A stretch of 64,000 nucleotides of DNA from Ruminimicrobiellum sp045223915. GTDB lineage: Bacteria > Elusimicrobiota > Endomicrobiia > Endomicrobiales > Endomicrobiaceae. The DNA lies in NCBI GenBank assembly GCA_045223915.1, contig JBGUZU010000033.1, positions 53,691-117,690 on the forward strand, read 5' to 3'. Shown piece after piece: positions 51,339 to 63,500 of this stretch. The notes beneath the pieces are model-generated. The model searched no databases, had not been told where the DNA came from, and worked only from the letters and a program-made list of their open reading frames with translations. Position 1 is the stretch's first letter; each line of letters starts with the position of its first letter. Made by a program: the position numbers and the translations under genes.

Positions 51339-52391
51339 CTATTTCTTTGCAAGTTCTTCTATTTTATCCAATACTTGTTTATCTGAAACTATTCCGCCGC
51401 CGGCTCTACCCAAGAAATCTACGGGGCATTTACCGTTAACGGCAAGTTTTACATCTTCCACCATTTGACCCAACGAAAATTCTACCGAGAAGAATTTTAC
51501 TCCCGGTTTAGCATAACTTTCAATTATTTTGCTTGGGAAAGGCCACAAAGTTATAGGTCTTATTAAACCTGCCTTTATACCTTTGGCTCTTGCCTGTTTA
51601 ATTGCATTTTTAGATATTCTTGAAGATATACCAAAAGCTACAATTATAACTTCAGCGTCTTCAACTTGATAAAGTTCTGCTTTAACTTCGTTTTCTTCTA
51701 TAGTTTTATATTTTTTCTGTAAATCTAAATTGTGTTGTTCCAAAACACCGTCTTGCATAAGCAAAGATTTTAATGATCTCGGTTCTCTGCCTTTGCAACC
51801 GTCCAAAATCCAGTCTCTGTCTTCAAATTTTGTTTTTGGTTCCTTGTTGAAATCAACAGGTTCCATCATTTGTCCTACGATACCGTCGCATAACAACATT
51901 ACCGGATTTCTGTATTTTTGTGCAACATCGAATGCATTGTATGCTATTTCATACATTTCTTGTGCATTCGCGGGAGCATAAACTATTAAGTGATAATCTC
52001 CGTGACCACCGCCTTTAACTGCCTGAAAATAGTCTGCTTGAGAACCTGCAATGTTGCCGAGTCCGGGTCCGCCTCTTTGAACATTAACAATAACCCCCGG
52101 TATTTCCATACCGGCCATATATGATATTGCTTCCTGTTTTAAAGATATTCCCGGAGATGACGATGATGTCATTGCTCTTTTACCTGATGCACATGCCCCA
52201 AGCACCATATTGGCTGCTGCCAATTCTGATTCTGCTTGAATAAAAACCTTTTTTAACTCGACCATTCTTCTGGACATGTAAGCAGGAACTTCATTCTGCG
52301 GAGTAATAGGATAGCCAAAATAAGCATCCAGGCCTGCCGCTATTGCTCCTTCACACAAAGCCACATTACCTTTTACTAATTTTTTTACCAT
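51339..52391 (-). CDS. vorB: 2-oxoacid:ferredoxin oxidoreductase alpha subunit, VorB-type
   Basis: This 350-aa alpha chain begins VKGNVALCEGAIAAGLDAYFGYPITPQNEVPAYMSRRM and contains SSSSPGISLKQEAISYMAGMEIPGVIVNVQRGGPGLGN, then GGHGDYHLIVYAPANAQEMYE. This subgroup is usually annotated as branched-chain (2-oxoisovalerate) oxidoreductase VorB; 2-oxoglutarate (KorA) specificity is the alternative. It links amino-acid fermentation or acyl-CoA supply to reduced ferredoxin in anaerobes. It follows the ferredoxin subunit by 6 bp. Confidence 0.9.
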   Translation of the reverse strand: MVKKLVKGNVALCEGAIAAGLDAYFGYPITPQNEVPAYMSRRMVELKKVFIQAESELAAANMVLGACASGKRAMTSSSSPGISLKQEAISYMAGMEIPGVIVNVQRGGPGLGNIAGSQADYFQAVKGGGHGDYHLIVYAPANAQEMYEIAYNAFDVAQKYRNPVMLLCDGIVGQMMEPVDFNKEPKTKFEDRDWILDGCKGREPRSLKSLLMQDGVLEQHNLDLQKKYKTIEENEVKAELYQVEDAEVIIVAFGISSRISKNAIKQARAKGIKAGLIRPITLWPFPSKIIESYAKPGVKFFSVEFSLGQMVEDVKLAVNGKCPVDFLGRAGGGIVSDKQVLDKIEELAKK

Positions 52392-52397
52392 TGTTTT

Positions 52398-52601
52398 TTA
52401 CCTGTACACTTCTATGCAAGTATCGGGGCACATTTGATAGCAAGATCCGCATCCAACACATTCTTTTTCACTTTTTAATACCGCATAATGGTAACCGATT
52501 TTGTTAATTTCGGTTGAAAAATCAATGCATTTTTTAGGACATGCGTTTATACAAAGTCCACAACCTTTACATCTGTCTTGATTAACTGTTATTTTTGCCA
52601 T
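52398..52601 (-). CDS. 2-oxoacid:ferredoxin oxidoreductase delta subunit (2x4Fe-4S ferredoxin)
   Basis: This 67-aa protein has two clusters, CKGCGLCINACPKKC and CVGCGSCYQMCPDTC, the classical 2[4Fe-4S] arrangement. It is the electron-transfer subunit of the oxidoreductase encoded downstream, and heads the operon. It lies 43 bp after the Mrp-like gene, so readthrough from the DUF134-mrp promoter is possible. Confidence 0.94.
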   Translation of the reverse strand: MAKITVNQDRCKGCGLCINACPKKCIDFSTEINKIGYHYAVLKSEKECVGCGSCYQMCPDTCIEVYR

Positions 52602-52644
52602 AGTGTTCCAATTCTATAACTTTATTTATTTATTGTCAAATTTT

Positions 52645-53883
52645 TTACTCATGATGGTGGCAACTGTGTCCGCCGCCGTGGCAATCGTGTCCTTCACCAT
52701 GTTCATGGTCATGATGTGAACACATTGTATTCGGGTTATAATTAAGTGTTCCGTTTAGAAAATCTTTCATTACTTCATCTGCTTTTCCGCTTGTTCCCGG
52801 ATATACCGTTACACCTTCCTGTGCCAAAGCAACTTTTGCTCCGCCGCCGATACCGCCGCAAATCAATGTTTCTATACCTAAACCTTTTAACATTCCTGCA
52901 AGTGATTCGTGACCGGTTCCGTTACTTGATATAATTTCGCTGGACAATATTTTACCGTTTTCTACAGTATAAACTTTAAAGTTTTCCGTATGTCCGAAAT
53001 GTTGAAATACTTCACCGTTTTCATAGGTTATTGCTATTTTCATAGTTCCCTCCTTTACAGATACCTGTTTTGAAGATAACAACTTTTCTATATTTGAGAT
53101 ATTGTTTTCTAAACTTATACCGTCAACTTTCTCTATTTCGCCTTTATCACATAAAGATGCAACGTTAGGGTCAATAGGTAACTTATCTATAACGGAAATA
53201 TTAAATTTTTTGGCCACGTCTTCTATTTTGCTTTCACCGAACACATTTATTTGTTTTCCGCAATCCGGACATTTCATATAACTCATATTTTCTACAATTC
53301 CCAATACGGGAACATTCATCATTTTTGCCATATTAACCGCTTTTTCAACTATCATTGAAACAAGTTCCTGTGGGGAAGTAACAACGATTATTCCGTCAAC
53401 AGGTATAGACTGAAATACCGTTAAAGGAACATCGCCTGTTCCGGGTGGCATATCTATAAACATAACGTCTTGTTCATTCCATATAACATCTTTCCAAAAT
53501 TGTTTTATTACACCTGCTATAACAGGACCTCTCCAAATAACGGGGTCGGTTTCATTATCCAACAACAAGTTTATAGACATTATGTCTATACCTTTTTTTG
53601 TAAGAACAGGGAAAAAGCCGGTTTCTCCGTTAATAGGTCTTTCTTTTATACCGAACGCTTTTGGTATTGAAGGTCCTGTAATATCTGCATCCATAATGGC
53701 GGTTTTATAACCTTTTTTGTTCATTGATACTGCAAGCAAAGATGTTACCGACGATTTTCCTACTCCGCCTTTACCGCTGACTATTCCTATAATCTTTTTT
53801 ATTTTTGTTGCCTCATGAGGTTTTTCCATGAACGATTGTTTATCGTGATGTGAACATGAACAACCTTTTTCTTCGTTACTCAT
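52645..53883 (-). CDS. Mrp/NBP35-type Fe-S carrier ATPase fused to NifX-like domain, His-rich tail
   Basis: This 412-aa protein begins with a CSCSHH stretch. The Mrp/ApbC domain has deviant Walker A SGKGGVGKSSVTSLLAVSM, IDMPPGTGDVPL and the cluster-holding CPDC. The last ~130 residues are a dinitrogenase-cofactor (NifX/NafY-type) domain (MKIAITYENGEVFQHFGHTENFKVY). It ends in a His/Cys/Gly-rich tail (HHDHEHGEGHDCHGG) that could bind metal. The role is Fe-S or metal cofactor handling. The start is the ATG with AAAGGAG upstream, overlapping the DUF134 gene by 8 bp; a longer open frame upstream is antisense-free but lacks a start signal. Confidence 0.9.
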   Translation of the reverse strand: MSNEEKGCSCSHHDKQSFMEKPHEATKIKKIIGIVSGKGGVGKSSVTSLLAVSMNKKGYKTAIMDADITGPSIPKAFGIKERPINGETGFFPVLTKKGIDIMSINLLLDNETDPVIWRGPVIAGVIKQFWKDVIWNEQDVMFIDMPPGTGDVPLTVFQSIPVDGIIVVTSPQELVSMIVEKAVNMAKMMNVPVLGIVENMSYMKCPDCGKQINVFGESKIEDVAKKFNISVIDKLPIDPNVASLCDKGEIEKVDGISLENNISNIEKLLSSKQVSVKEGTMKIAITYENGEVFQHFGHTENFKVYTVENGKILSSEIISSNGTGHESLAGMLKGLGIETLICGGIGGGAKVALAQEGVTVYPGTSGKADEVMKDFLNGTLNYNPNTMCSHHDHEHGEGHDCHGGGHSCHHHE

Positions 53884-54232
53884 TGTTGTTCTCCTTTGTT
53901 TTTCTGTGTTTGTGGTTACAACATCTTTTTTTACAGTGTTTTCCCGAAAATTCACAAACTTCATAGTCGCCGCCTTTTACTTTTAAACAAGAATTATTTA
54001 TTAAGCAGTCTGCAAGTTTTTTCCTTGCATTACTGTATATTGCCTGAACGGTGGTTCTTGCAACATTCATTCTGACGGCGCATTCTTGTTGAGTTAGTTG
54101 TTCTAAATCTATCAAACGAATAGTCTCGTATTCGTCAATAGCCATTTCAACAACTTCATGTGAATTTTTCGGACCGAAGGTTAAATTTTGCGGAAAACTG
54201 CAAATTCTTCTGCATTTTAAGGGTCTTACCAT
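53876..54232 (-). CDS. DUF134 family putative DNA-binding regulator
   Basis: This 118-aa protein begins MVRPLKCRRICSFP, the DUF134 N-terminal signature, with a helix-turn-helix of the sigma-70 region 4 type (LEQLTQQECAVRMNVARTTVQAIYSNARKKLADCL) and a Cys/His-rich C-terminus (CEFSGKHCKKRCCNHKHRK). The cysteines suggest metal or Fe-S sensing. I use the second ATG (AAAGG 9-10 bases upstream), because the first, at 54262, lies inside an operator and near the likely transcription start. It is cotranscribed with the Mrp-NifX gene and probably regulates it. Confidence 0.87.
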   Translation of the reverse strand: MVRPLKCRRICSFPQNLTFGPKNSHEVVEMAIDEYETIRLIDLEQLTQQECAVRMNVARTTVQAIYSNARKKLADCLINNSCLKVKGGDYEVCEFSGKHCKKRCCNHKHRKTKENNNE

Positions 54233-54256
54233 AAATTCTGCCTTTTTTATTGTTTT

Positions 54257-54305
54257 TGACATTTGTCAGTAACGGAATATATCATATATTTTTGACATTT
54301 GTCAA
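54257..54305 (-). promoter_or_regulatory. Promoter with twin palindromic operators for DUF134-mrp
   Basis: TGACATTTGTCA occurs at 54257-54268 and again identically at 54293-54304, with centres 36 bp apart. On the minus strand, TTGACA (54305-54300) and TATATT (54281-54276, 18-bp spacer) form a promoter. One operator covers the -35 and the other covers about +1 to +12. This geometry suggests autorepression, possibly by the DUF134 protein (inference). Confidence 0.7.
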
Positions 54306-54520
54306 TAATAACTGATCGTTTTAAATATATAAAATTAAACAATTTACTTCTTTTTTTGCTAAAAAAACGGGCAAATTTGTATAAAAATTAAAAAGGCAAT
54401 GAAAAATCAATAAAATATTGAAATTTTCTGAGTTTTTTTATACAATGTATAATGGTATGTTAAAATAATATATATAATAATATAAATAAATATAAAAGAA
54501 GTTTGTCTTGGAGGACATAA
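54306..54520. other. AT-rich leader of the giant adhesin gene
   Basis: This is a very AT-rich 215-bp spacer with no coding capacity. A TATAAT at 54448-54453 is a possible -10 element. Poly(TA) stretches follow, and a strong Shine-Dalgarno GGAGGA lies at 54510-54515, just before the ATG at 54521. I see nothing else in it. Confidence 0.5.
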
Positions 54521-57500
54521 ATGTTTAATAATTTTATAAAAAAATCAAGCAAGTTAATTGCTGTCGTGTTGGCTATAACATTAGCCTTTTCGCCGCTGAG
54601 TTATGCGGCACCGACGACTTTTGCGGAGTTGGGTGTTGCGATTTCCGACGGAACTACACCTACTAATATAATAATTCTTGAAGATCATGATTTTACCGCC
54701 AGTACAGAAGATACGACATTAGGGACACAACGCGCAACAGATCTCACAATAAAAAGTGATAGTACGGAAGTTAGGGAAATAAGCGGAGCAGGTCATGCTT
54801 CAGGTTTTGAAATGGGTGCAAACAAAAACGCTACAATAAACTATTTAAGATTTATAAATTTCCATAAAGCTAACGATGGTACTGTAATAAAAAACACAAA
54901 AGGAATACTTACTATATTAAAATCAATCTTTAAAAATAATTCTACCGATAAATCCGGCGGTGCAATATATAATACCGGAAAACTTACAATTACCGACACA
55001 AACTTTTCCACTAATACAGCCAAAACAAACGGTGGTGCAATATATACAACCTCGGGTTCAACAACAACGATTACAGGAGGAGAATTTTTATACAATTCTG
55101 CTGACAATAATGGTGGAGCAATATATAATTTGGGAGAGTTGACAATTAACGGAACAAATTTCTCTTCAAATACAGTATCTTCAAAAGATGGTACTCATGG
55201 TGGCGGTGCAATATTTACTGCAAATAAATCTACAATGACAATAACAGGTAACAGTATTTTTTCTTACAATGAAGCTAAATCTTTTGGCGCGGCAATATAT
55301 AATGCCGGAACAACTATTGTCGGAGACGGAACAAACACAATAACGTTTTCTACTAATACTTCTGCTAATGGCGGTGCAATATATAACTTTACAGGCTCTT
55401 CAATGACAATTAAATCCGGAACAAAATTTATGGCAAATACATCTCCAAAAGGTGGAGCAATTGCCAATGACGGATACATGAAAATCGAAAACAATGTGGA
55501 ATTTTCTTCTAATATTGCTACAACCAATTCGGGGGCAATAGGTGTTTGGTCAAAAAGTAATAATGATAGTGAAAGAGGAATATTAGAGATAGAGGACGAT
55601 GTGAAATTTTACTCGAATAAAGTATTAAGTAGTGATAATGATTCAGGTGGTGGAGCATTATACAACAAACAATATTCAAGAACAACAATAGGAAATAGAG
55701 CAATATTTTCTTCCAATACCGCTACAAAATACGGAGGAGCAGTATACAACATAAGTTCATTAAAAATAGGAGATGATGCAAAGTTTTCATACAATGAAGC
55801 AAGCGAAGCAGGAGCAATATACAATAAGAATGGAACATTAACTATTGGAGAAGGTGCAAGATTTTCTTCCAATACGGCAGTAAAAGAAGGAAATGATGTA
55901 GCCTATGGCGGTGCAATAGAGAATACCAATGGAGCTAAATTATATATAAGCACGGCCACTGCAAATACAAAAAAAACAGAATTCCTTTACAATGAAGCAG
56001 ATCGCGGTGGTGCTTTAAATAATTATAATGCCTCTCAAATTCAGATTGGAAAAAAAGCAGATTTTATTTCCAATACAGCATCAATTGCCGGTGCAGCAAT
56101 ATTTAATGAAACAAATTCAACAATAACAATAGGTGACAATGTAAATTTTAGTTCTAATGCTATAACAGGAGATAAATCCGGTAATTATGAGTATGGCGGC
56201 GGAGCGATATGGAATAATGATAAATCAACAATTACTATTGGTAATAATGCGATATTTTCTTCAAATACATTTTCTGCTACATCGGAGGATGGCAGTTTGG
56301 GCGGCGGTGCAATATTGAACAGTGGTTCAACTATCAACATTGGTGATCATGTTGTTTTTTCATCAAACACTTCCACAAAAAATGGTGGTGCTATATACAG
56401 TAAGAAATACAGTAAAGGTAGTACCGTTTATTATTCTTCTATGACTATAGGCAACAATGCAGAATTTGAGTATAACGAAGCAACTTCCGGCGGTGCTATA
56501 TATAACCTTACGGGTTCTACAATTACAATAAAAGACGGTGCAAAGTTTTCTTCTAACACTGCCACAGCCGATGGCGGTGCTATATACAATTCGGGAAAAA
56601 TAAATATCGGTACTTCAACATTTGTTGATAATACAAGTAACGGTAAAAAAACAGATATTTATAATGTCGGAGAATTAAATTTTACTGTTGAAAATTCTGT
56701 TACCGGCGGAACAACTACCATGACCGGTGGTATTACTAATGGAGGCAGCAACCAAGGAATAACAACAATTAAAAAAGGTGTTACTTTAATGGTTGGTTAT
56801 GATGAAAACGAAAATCCTATAACAGAAAACAATGTTGCACAATTTAAACAATATGATGTTGTTGTGGAAAATGGCGCAAATTTGAGAATAAATGTTAACT
56901 TGGATGAAGAGTATTTTAAAATATACAATAAAGTTACTAATGAAGCCGGTGGTAATATTTATATAGACGGTTCAGGTGATTTGTATTGGAGCACACAGGG
57001 AGAAGGAGATTATTATTATGATGGAGATATAAATATCATAGGTGCCGAATTGCAACATGGTACCATGTATATTCAAGGCGATGGTAATACCGTCACAAGA
57101 GGTCCTGGTACAACTACTGAGGTAAACAGAATTATCGGCGATTCAACTCATGATAATAATATATTAAATAACAACGGAGATTTGATATTAAATTTATCAA
57201 ATGGTGCTACCGATTACACATTAAAAGTTTTAAAATCAACCGAGAATACAGGAAAATTCAATATAAAAGTAAACACTAATGATACTACGATGAATTTGTC
57301 GGGTAAAACTATACAACAAGCTACAACAACCATTTCCGGAACAAAATCTTTAGGAATATCAAATGCAGATGTACAATCGGATTTAGTAAATGAATTAACT
57401 AACGGTTTAACTTTACAAAATTCAATACTTGAAGGGCAACTGATAAATAAGAACGGAAGTCAAATAAATTTAGAAGATAACTCACAAATAAAAGGGACAA

Positions 57501-60500
57501 TAACAAATAATGGCGGCACAATAAACATATTGGAAACTTTTACTGTTCAAAACGGAATAACAAGTTCTAATCCTATAAATCAAAATATACTGAATATAGG
57601 CGATGTAGATAAACATTTATCTGCCACTGTAGTATCTTCAACGACAATACAAAATCAAACAATAAATATATCCAGTGGTAGCTTAACAATGAACAATGCC
57701 GAAAATGACGGATCAATAGAACATTCGTATATGACAATTACAGAACATGGAAAATTGAAGACAAATGCAAGTAATTTAATTGATATAGTAAACGATGTAC
57801 AAAATTCCGGTATAGTTGAATTTACCGAAGGAACAAACGACAATGCTATATCCGGATCCGGAGAATTGATAATAAACGGAGATGTTTCTAACAATACAGG
57901 TAGAAGCATATCTCAAAACAAAATAACAGTAAATGAAGAAAAGAGTTTTACGGCAAATGCAACCGATATAACAACAGATGAAAATTTTGGAATAGTAAAT
58001 GAGGGAATAGTAATATTTAATGCAGGAACAAATACGAATAAAATAAGCGGTGACGGGAATTTAACCATCATAGGGCAAGTAACAAATAGTACGGGAGAAA
58101 TAAATCAAAGTTCAATAACAGTAACGGAAGATAGTTCTTTTAGAGTATATAATGCCAGTGATATAAAAACTACCGGAGTAGACGGAGTCGGAATAGGTAA
58201 TGCCGGAACACTACAATTTGATGGCGGAGTAAACACTAGCACAATAACAGGAACCGGAAATTTATTGATAAATGGAACTGTGGAAAATGCAGAAGGAACA
58301 AAAATAAACCAAAGTGAAGTAAGAGTATTAGCAGATAAAAAGTTAACAGCAAATGCAAGCGATATAAATGCACCGAGTTTTGGAATAGTAAATGCCGGAA
58401 CAGTAACAGTTACCGGCGGAACAAATGCAAATGAAATAACCGGAAGTAATGGAAGATTAGAAATAACCGGAGAAGTAACAAACAATGCAAATGTAACACA
58501 GAAAGAATTGTTTATAGATACAACAGGAAACTTAAAAAACAACGAAGGAAAAACTATAACTGCAAGAGAGCTGGCAAATAGCGGAATATTAACATCAAAT
58601 GCAGACGATATAGCAATAAGCGGAACAGATAAAAAGATAACAAATAATGGAATATACAATATAACCGGTGGAACAATATCCGGATATAATGTGGAAGGAA
58701 CATCAGTACAGACATCAACGGTAAATATACAGGGTAATGTAACAATAGCGAGTGGCAAAAAAATAACAGATAGCACGGTGATATTGGGAAATTCACTAAC
58801 ATTGGGGAAAGATGACAATTTAGGAAATTCAACATTGATAATAAAAGACGGAGCAATATTGATAACGGATAACGAAAATGCAGGTAATGTATCCGGTACG
58901 GTGAATATAGAAGACAATGCAAAGTGGCAATTTAAATTAGATGTAGATTTAGAACGTATCACACCGGCAACAGGAGAAGGGACTGATAAAGGAATAGCAG
59001 ATAATCTAACTATAGGTAGTGTAGGTGCAGGCAGTACAGCAACAATAAGCAGTATACATTTAAATACGGATAAAATGACTAAGACAATGGTAGAGATTGC
59101 AGATAAAGATATACATGCAGTAATACCGGAAGATATATATATATATACAACAAGATATAGATATATTGTAACAACAGATGTAGTGGATGGCAAGACGGTA
59201 TTGTATTTACAAGCTGCAGGATATGGCGGTTTACAGGGTGCAGTATACGGAGGTGCTTCAAGTTATAGTGTAACGGCCGGAGAGGGTGGCAAGGATTATT
59301 TAACAACATGGATAGTGGAAGACGGGAAAATATATGATACGTTGAAAGCGGATTTAGAGATAGAAGGAAATAACAGAATATTAACAAGTACGACGAGTGC
59401 AAGCGGAATAAAGACAAGCTCATACACATTGACAGTAGCAGACTTAACAGAATATTCCGGATTCGAAAATGCAATAACCGTACAAAAAATAGGTAATAAA
59501 GCCGGAAGTTTAGTAGTCTCATCAGTAACATTTAATAACAATACCGGATCTGCAGTAATAACAAATTCCGGGAATGTCGAATTATCAAGTGTAACCTTTA
59601 GTAGCAATAATACAGATGTGGATATAGCAAACAGTGGAATATTAAATATAACCGGAGCAAATAAAACAACAACATTAGAGAAAGGTATAACCGGAACAGG
59701 AAATACAACTATAGCGGACGGAGCAGAGTTAGTAAACGGTGAATCAAGTAAGATAATTCAATCAAGTATAACGGTAGCAGGAAAATTAATAAACAATAAT
59801 ACAAACACAAATGTGATTGTAGCAACAGATAAGATAGGTGTAGAAAATACAGGCAGCATGAATATAAATGCAAGTGCGGTAAGTGCTTTAAACGGAATAG
59901 AAAATGAAGGAACAGTAACATTTACCGGCGGAACAAATAAAAACGATATAACCGGAGAAGGTAACTTAACTATAGATGGAACAGTTACTAACAAAAACGG
60001 AACAACAATAAATCAAAGTTCTATTACGATAAATGGTGGAAAGAGTTTCACAACAAATGCAAGTGATATAACGACAACAGACAAAATAGGTAATGAAGGA
60101 ACACTAACATATACCGGCGGAACAAATAAAAATAAAATTAGTGGAGACGGAACATTACAAATAGAAAATAATGTAACTAATGAAGCTGAATCTGCAAATA
60201 TAGAACAAAGTTATATAAAAATAGGAGAAGGATCGAACTTAAAAAGTGATGTAAATAAAATAAAAGCTACGGAAGAAATACAAAATGCAGGTACATTGGA
60301 ATTAACCAAAGAAGGAACAAATAAAAATATTATAACCGGAACAGGAAATACGACAATATCGGAAAATGCAAAAATAACAAACGATAGTGCAGGAAAAATA
60401 AATCAGAAAAACATAACAATTTCAGGAGACTTAATAAATAATAATACCGATAACGATGCATTAACCGCAACAGAGATACTTGTTAACAGTGCTGGAAAAT

Positions 60501-63500
60501 TAACAACAAATGCCGGAGCAGCTGCCGTTACAAACGGAATAAAAAATTACGGAGAAACAACTTTTACCGGCGGAACAAATGAAAACAAAATCAGTGGAGA
60601 CGGAACATTAAAAATAACCGGTACTGTAACCAATGATGCAGATGTAAAACAAAGTTATATAAACATAAATGAAGGTGCATATTTAACAAGTGATGTAAAC
60701 AAGATAAGGGCTACGGAGGAAATACAAAATGCGGGTATATTGGAATTAACCAAAGAAGGAACAAACAAAAATATTATAACCGGAACAGGAAATACAACAA
60801 TATCGGAAAATGCAAAAATAACAAACGATAATGTAGGAAAAATAAATCAGAAAAATATAAAAATTTCAGGAGAATTAATAAATAACAATATTAACAGTGA
60901 TGCATTAACCGCAACGGAAAATGTGCTTGTCGGCAGTTCTGGAAAATTAACAACAAATGCCGGAGCAGTAATAGCAGAGAACGGAATAGAAAATGAAGGA
61001 ACAGTAACATTTACCGGCGGAACAAACGAAAATAAAATAGCCGGAACCGGAGAGTTGGATGTAACCGGAGAAGTAATAAATAATGCAAATATAGCTCAAG
61101 AAATATTAGCTATAACCGGGAAATTAACGAACAACGAAGGAAATAAAATAGCGGCAAATAAAGTAACAAATTCCGGAACATTAACATCAAAAGCAGAAGA
61201 TATTGAAACTTCAGGAATAAATAATGCCGGTGGAACATATAATATTACCGGTGGAAAAGTCGGATACAATGTAACAGGTACAAGTGATAACAAAGGAACA
61301 ATAAATATCAGAAATAACGAAGTGACCATAGCAAAAGGAGTGAAATACAACGATGTAAATTTAGCAACAACACTTAACTTGTCAGATGAAAGCTACTTAG
61401 ACGATGCGACATTATCAATAGAAAATGGAGCAACATTAGATATAAGAAACGAAGCTATAGGAACAGTTCAATCTGTAAAAATAACTGAAGCTACATGGAA
61501 CTTAAAATTGGATGTAAATATAGACGCATTAACTGCAGACCAGTTGAATGTAGTAGACGTAGTGGCAAACAGCAATGCATTAATAACGGATATAGGTTTT
61601 ATAGGAACAAATAATAATCTTAAAGCAAATAATACAATTCAAATAACTGAAAAGAGCATAAATGCAACAACTAATCCGGACATTTATTCCATAGGTGATA
61701 TAAATTATCAAATTACGGCAACAAATGGAACAAATGGAACATATTTAAATTTAGTAGCATTTGGATACGGCGGACTTGCAAATGCTATATACGATGAAGA
61801 AGCTACATACGATGTTGTAGAAAATGATACGGTAACAAAATGGATAAACGGAAAAAATAATATAACAAAAGATTTGGTAATAAATGGTGGCGGAAACACA
61901 TTAACTGCAACACCGGAAAGCGGAACACTTGCAGGAATAGTAGTAACTGGTGGTAAAAAGTTAACAGTAAACAATTTATCAAGTTTTGAAAAATTTAATA
62001 AAGCAATAACGGTAAACAACGGAATTTTAGAAGTAAACAATGTAACTTTTAGAGATAATAGTGCTGCAATAGCAGGAGCAATATCTTTAGGTTCATCGGT
62101 AGATGCAAAAATAACAAATAGCAACTTTATAAACAACAACACAACCGAATATAATATTGGTGGAGCAATAAGTTCTAAAAATATTGGTAGCGGTACTTCA
62201 GATTTTTCAGAATCATATCTTTCAATAACAGATTCTGTGTTTAATGGTAACGGAACCATTGCATCAGTAAGTCAAGGTGGAGCAATAGATAACTATTTCT
62301 ATAAGAGTAGTAATTCTAATAGTCCGGATGCAGTTTATATTTACAATACAACGTTTGAAGGCAATCAAGCAAATAGTGGTGGTGCTATATATAATCACAG
62401 TGCAGTAGACGGCGACGGAACTGCAGCATCAATGAAAATTGTAAACTCAACATTTACTTCTAACAAAGCTACAGAAGGCGGAGTAATTTTCAATGCAGGA
62501 AAAATTGCTGTTGATAACAGCTTATTCCTTTTAAATACTGCAAATAATGTCTCTGTAATATATAATAGAGCAGGCTCAACAACAACAATAACCAATACAG
62601 TGTTTAGTTCCAATACTGCTACAAATATGACTGGAGCTATTTTGAATGATGGTGGTAAATTAAGTATTGACAATAGCGTATTTGAATATAATAAAAGCTC
62701 CAGTAGAGGTGGTGCAATAAGTAGTGAAGGAAAATCAGAGACAACAATAAATAATACGGAATTTAAAAACAATCGTTCTTTTGGAGATGGTGGTGCAATA
62801 TATATTAATGGAACAGTGGTATCTACGATTGATGGAGCAAGTTTTTATAAAAACGAAGCGAATACTTATGGCGGTGCAATAGCTACAAGTAATGCATCTT
62901 CTACAACAATAACTAATACAACTTTTACAGAAAATGTTGCTACCATACGTGGAACTGCCAGTCAAGGTGGAGCAGTATATAATTCGGGTAAAATGTATAT
63001 CAAAGATTCCACTTTTGAAAGACAAACCGCAGGTGGAGCTGGCGGAGCCATATACAACAAAGGTTTACTTGAAATTGACAACGTTACATTTGATTCAAAC
63101 AAGAGTGTCAAAGGTTTTGGTGGTGCAATGTATACTAATGGTACTACAAAAATAACAAATTCTTCGTTTGATAATAATACTTCTGATAGAGCAGGTGCTA
63201 TTTCAGTGGGAGGATCAGGAAATGTAACAATAGCCACATCAACATTTACAGGAAACTCTGCACCGGATGCCGGTGCAATTGCTATATATGGAAAAGTTAC
63301 TCTTGAAAATAATATTTTTACGAATAACAAATCGTCAAGTACGGTTGATACTAAGTTCGGAAGTGGTGCGATAGGTCTGATAACCAATACTGCACAGTTA
63401 AATGCACAGGCAATTATAAGCAGCAATACTTTTACTGATAATTATTCCGAAACTGTGGGTGGTGCAATAGGGCAAATAAAAGCTACAAGTTCAGTATCAC

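Noticed and set aside
53884..53964. 27-residue N-terminal extension of the Mrp-NifX protein
   Set aside because: It lies within the DUF134 coding region in another frame; the ATG at 53883 has AAAGGAG at good spacing and starts the known CSCSHH segment.
58105..59193. 362-codon antisense open frame, and many others opposite the adhesin
   Set aside because: Their Leu/Pro/Ser/Val-rich translations are the complement of the Asn/Thr/Gly-rich repeats. They have no ribosome-binding sites and no family resemblance.
60600..60720. Suspected frameshift in the adhesin between the two 444-bp copies
   Set aside because: Reading codon by codon, the frame continues (QSYINI, then NEGAYLTSDV) and the copy period is a multiple of three.
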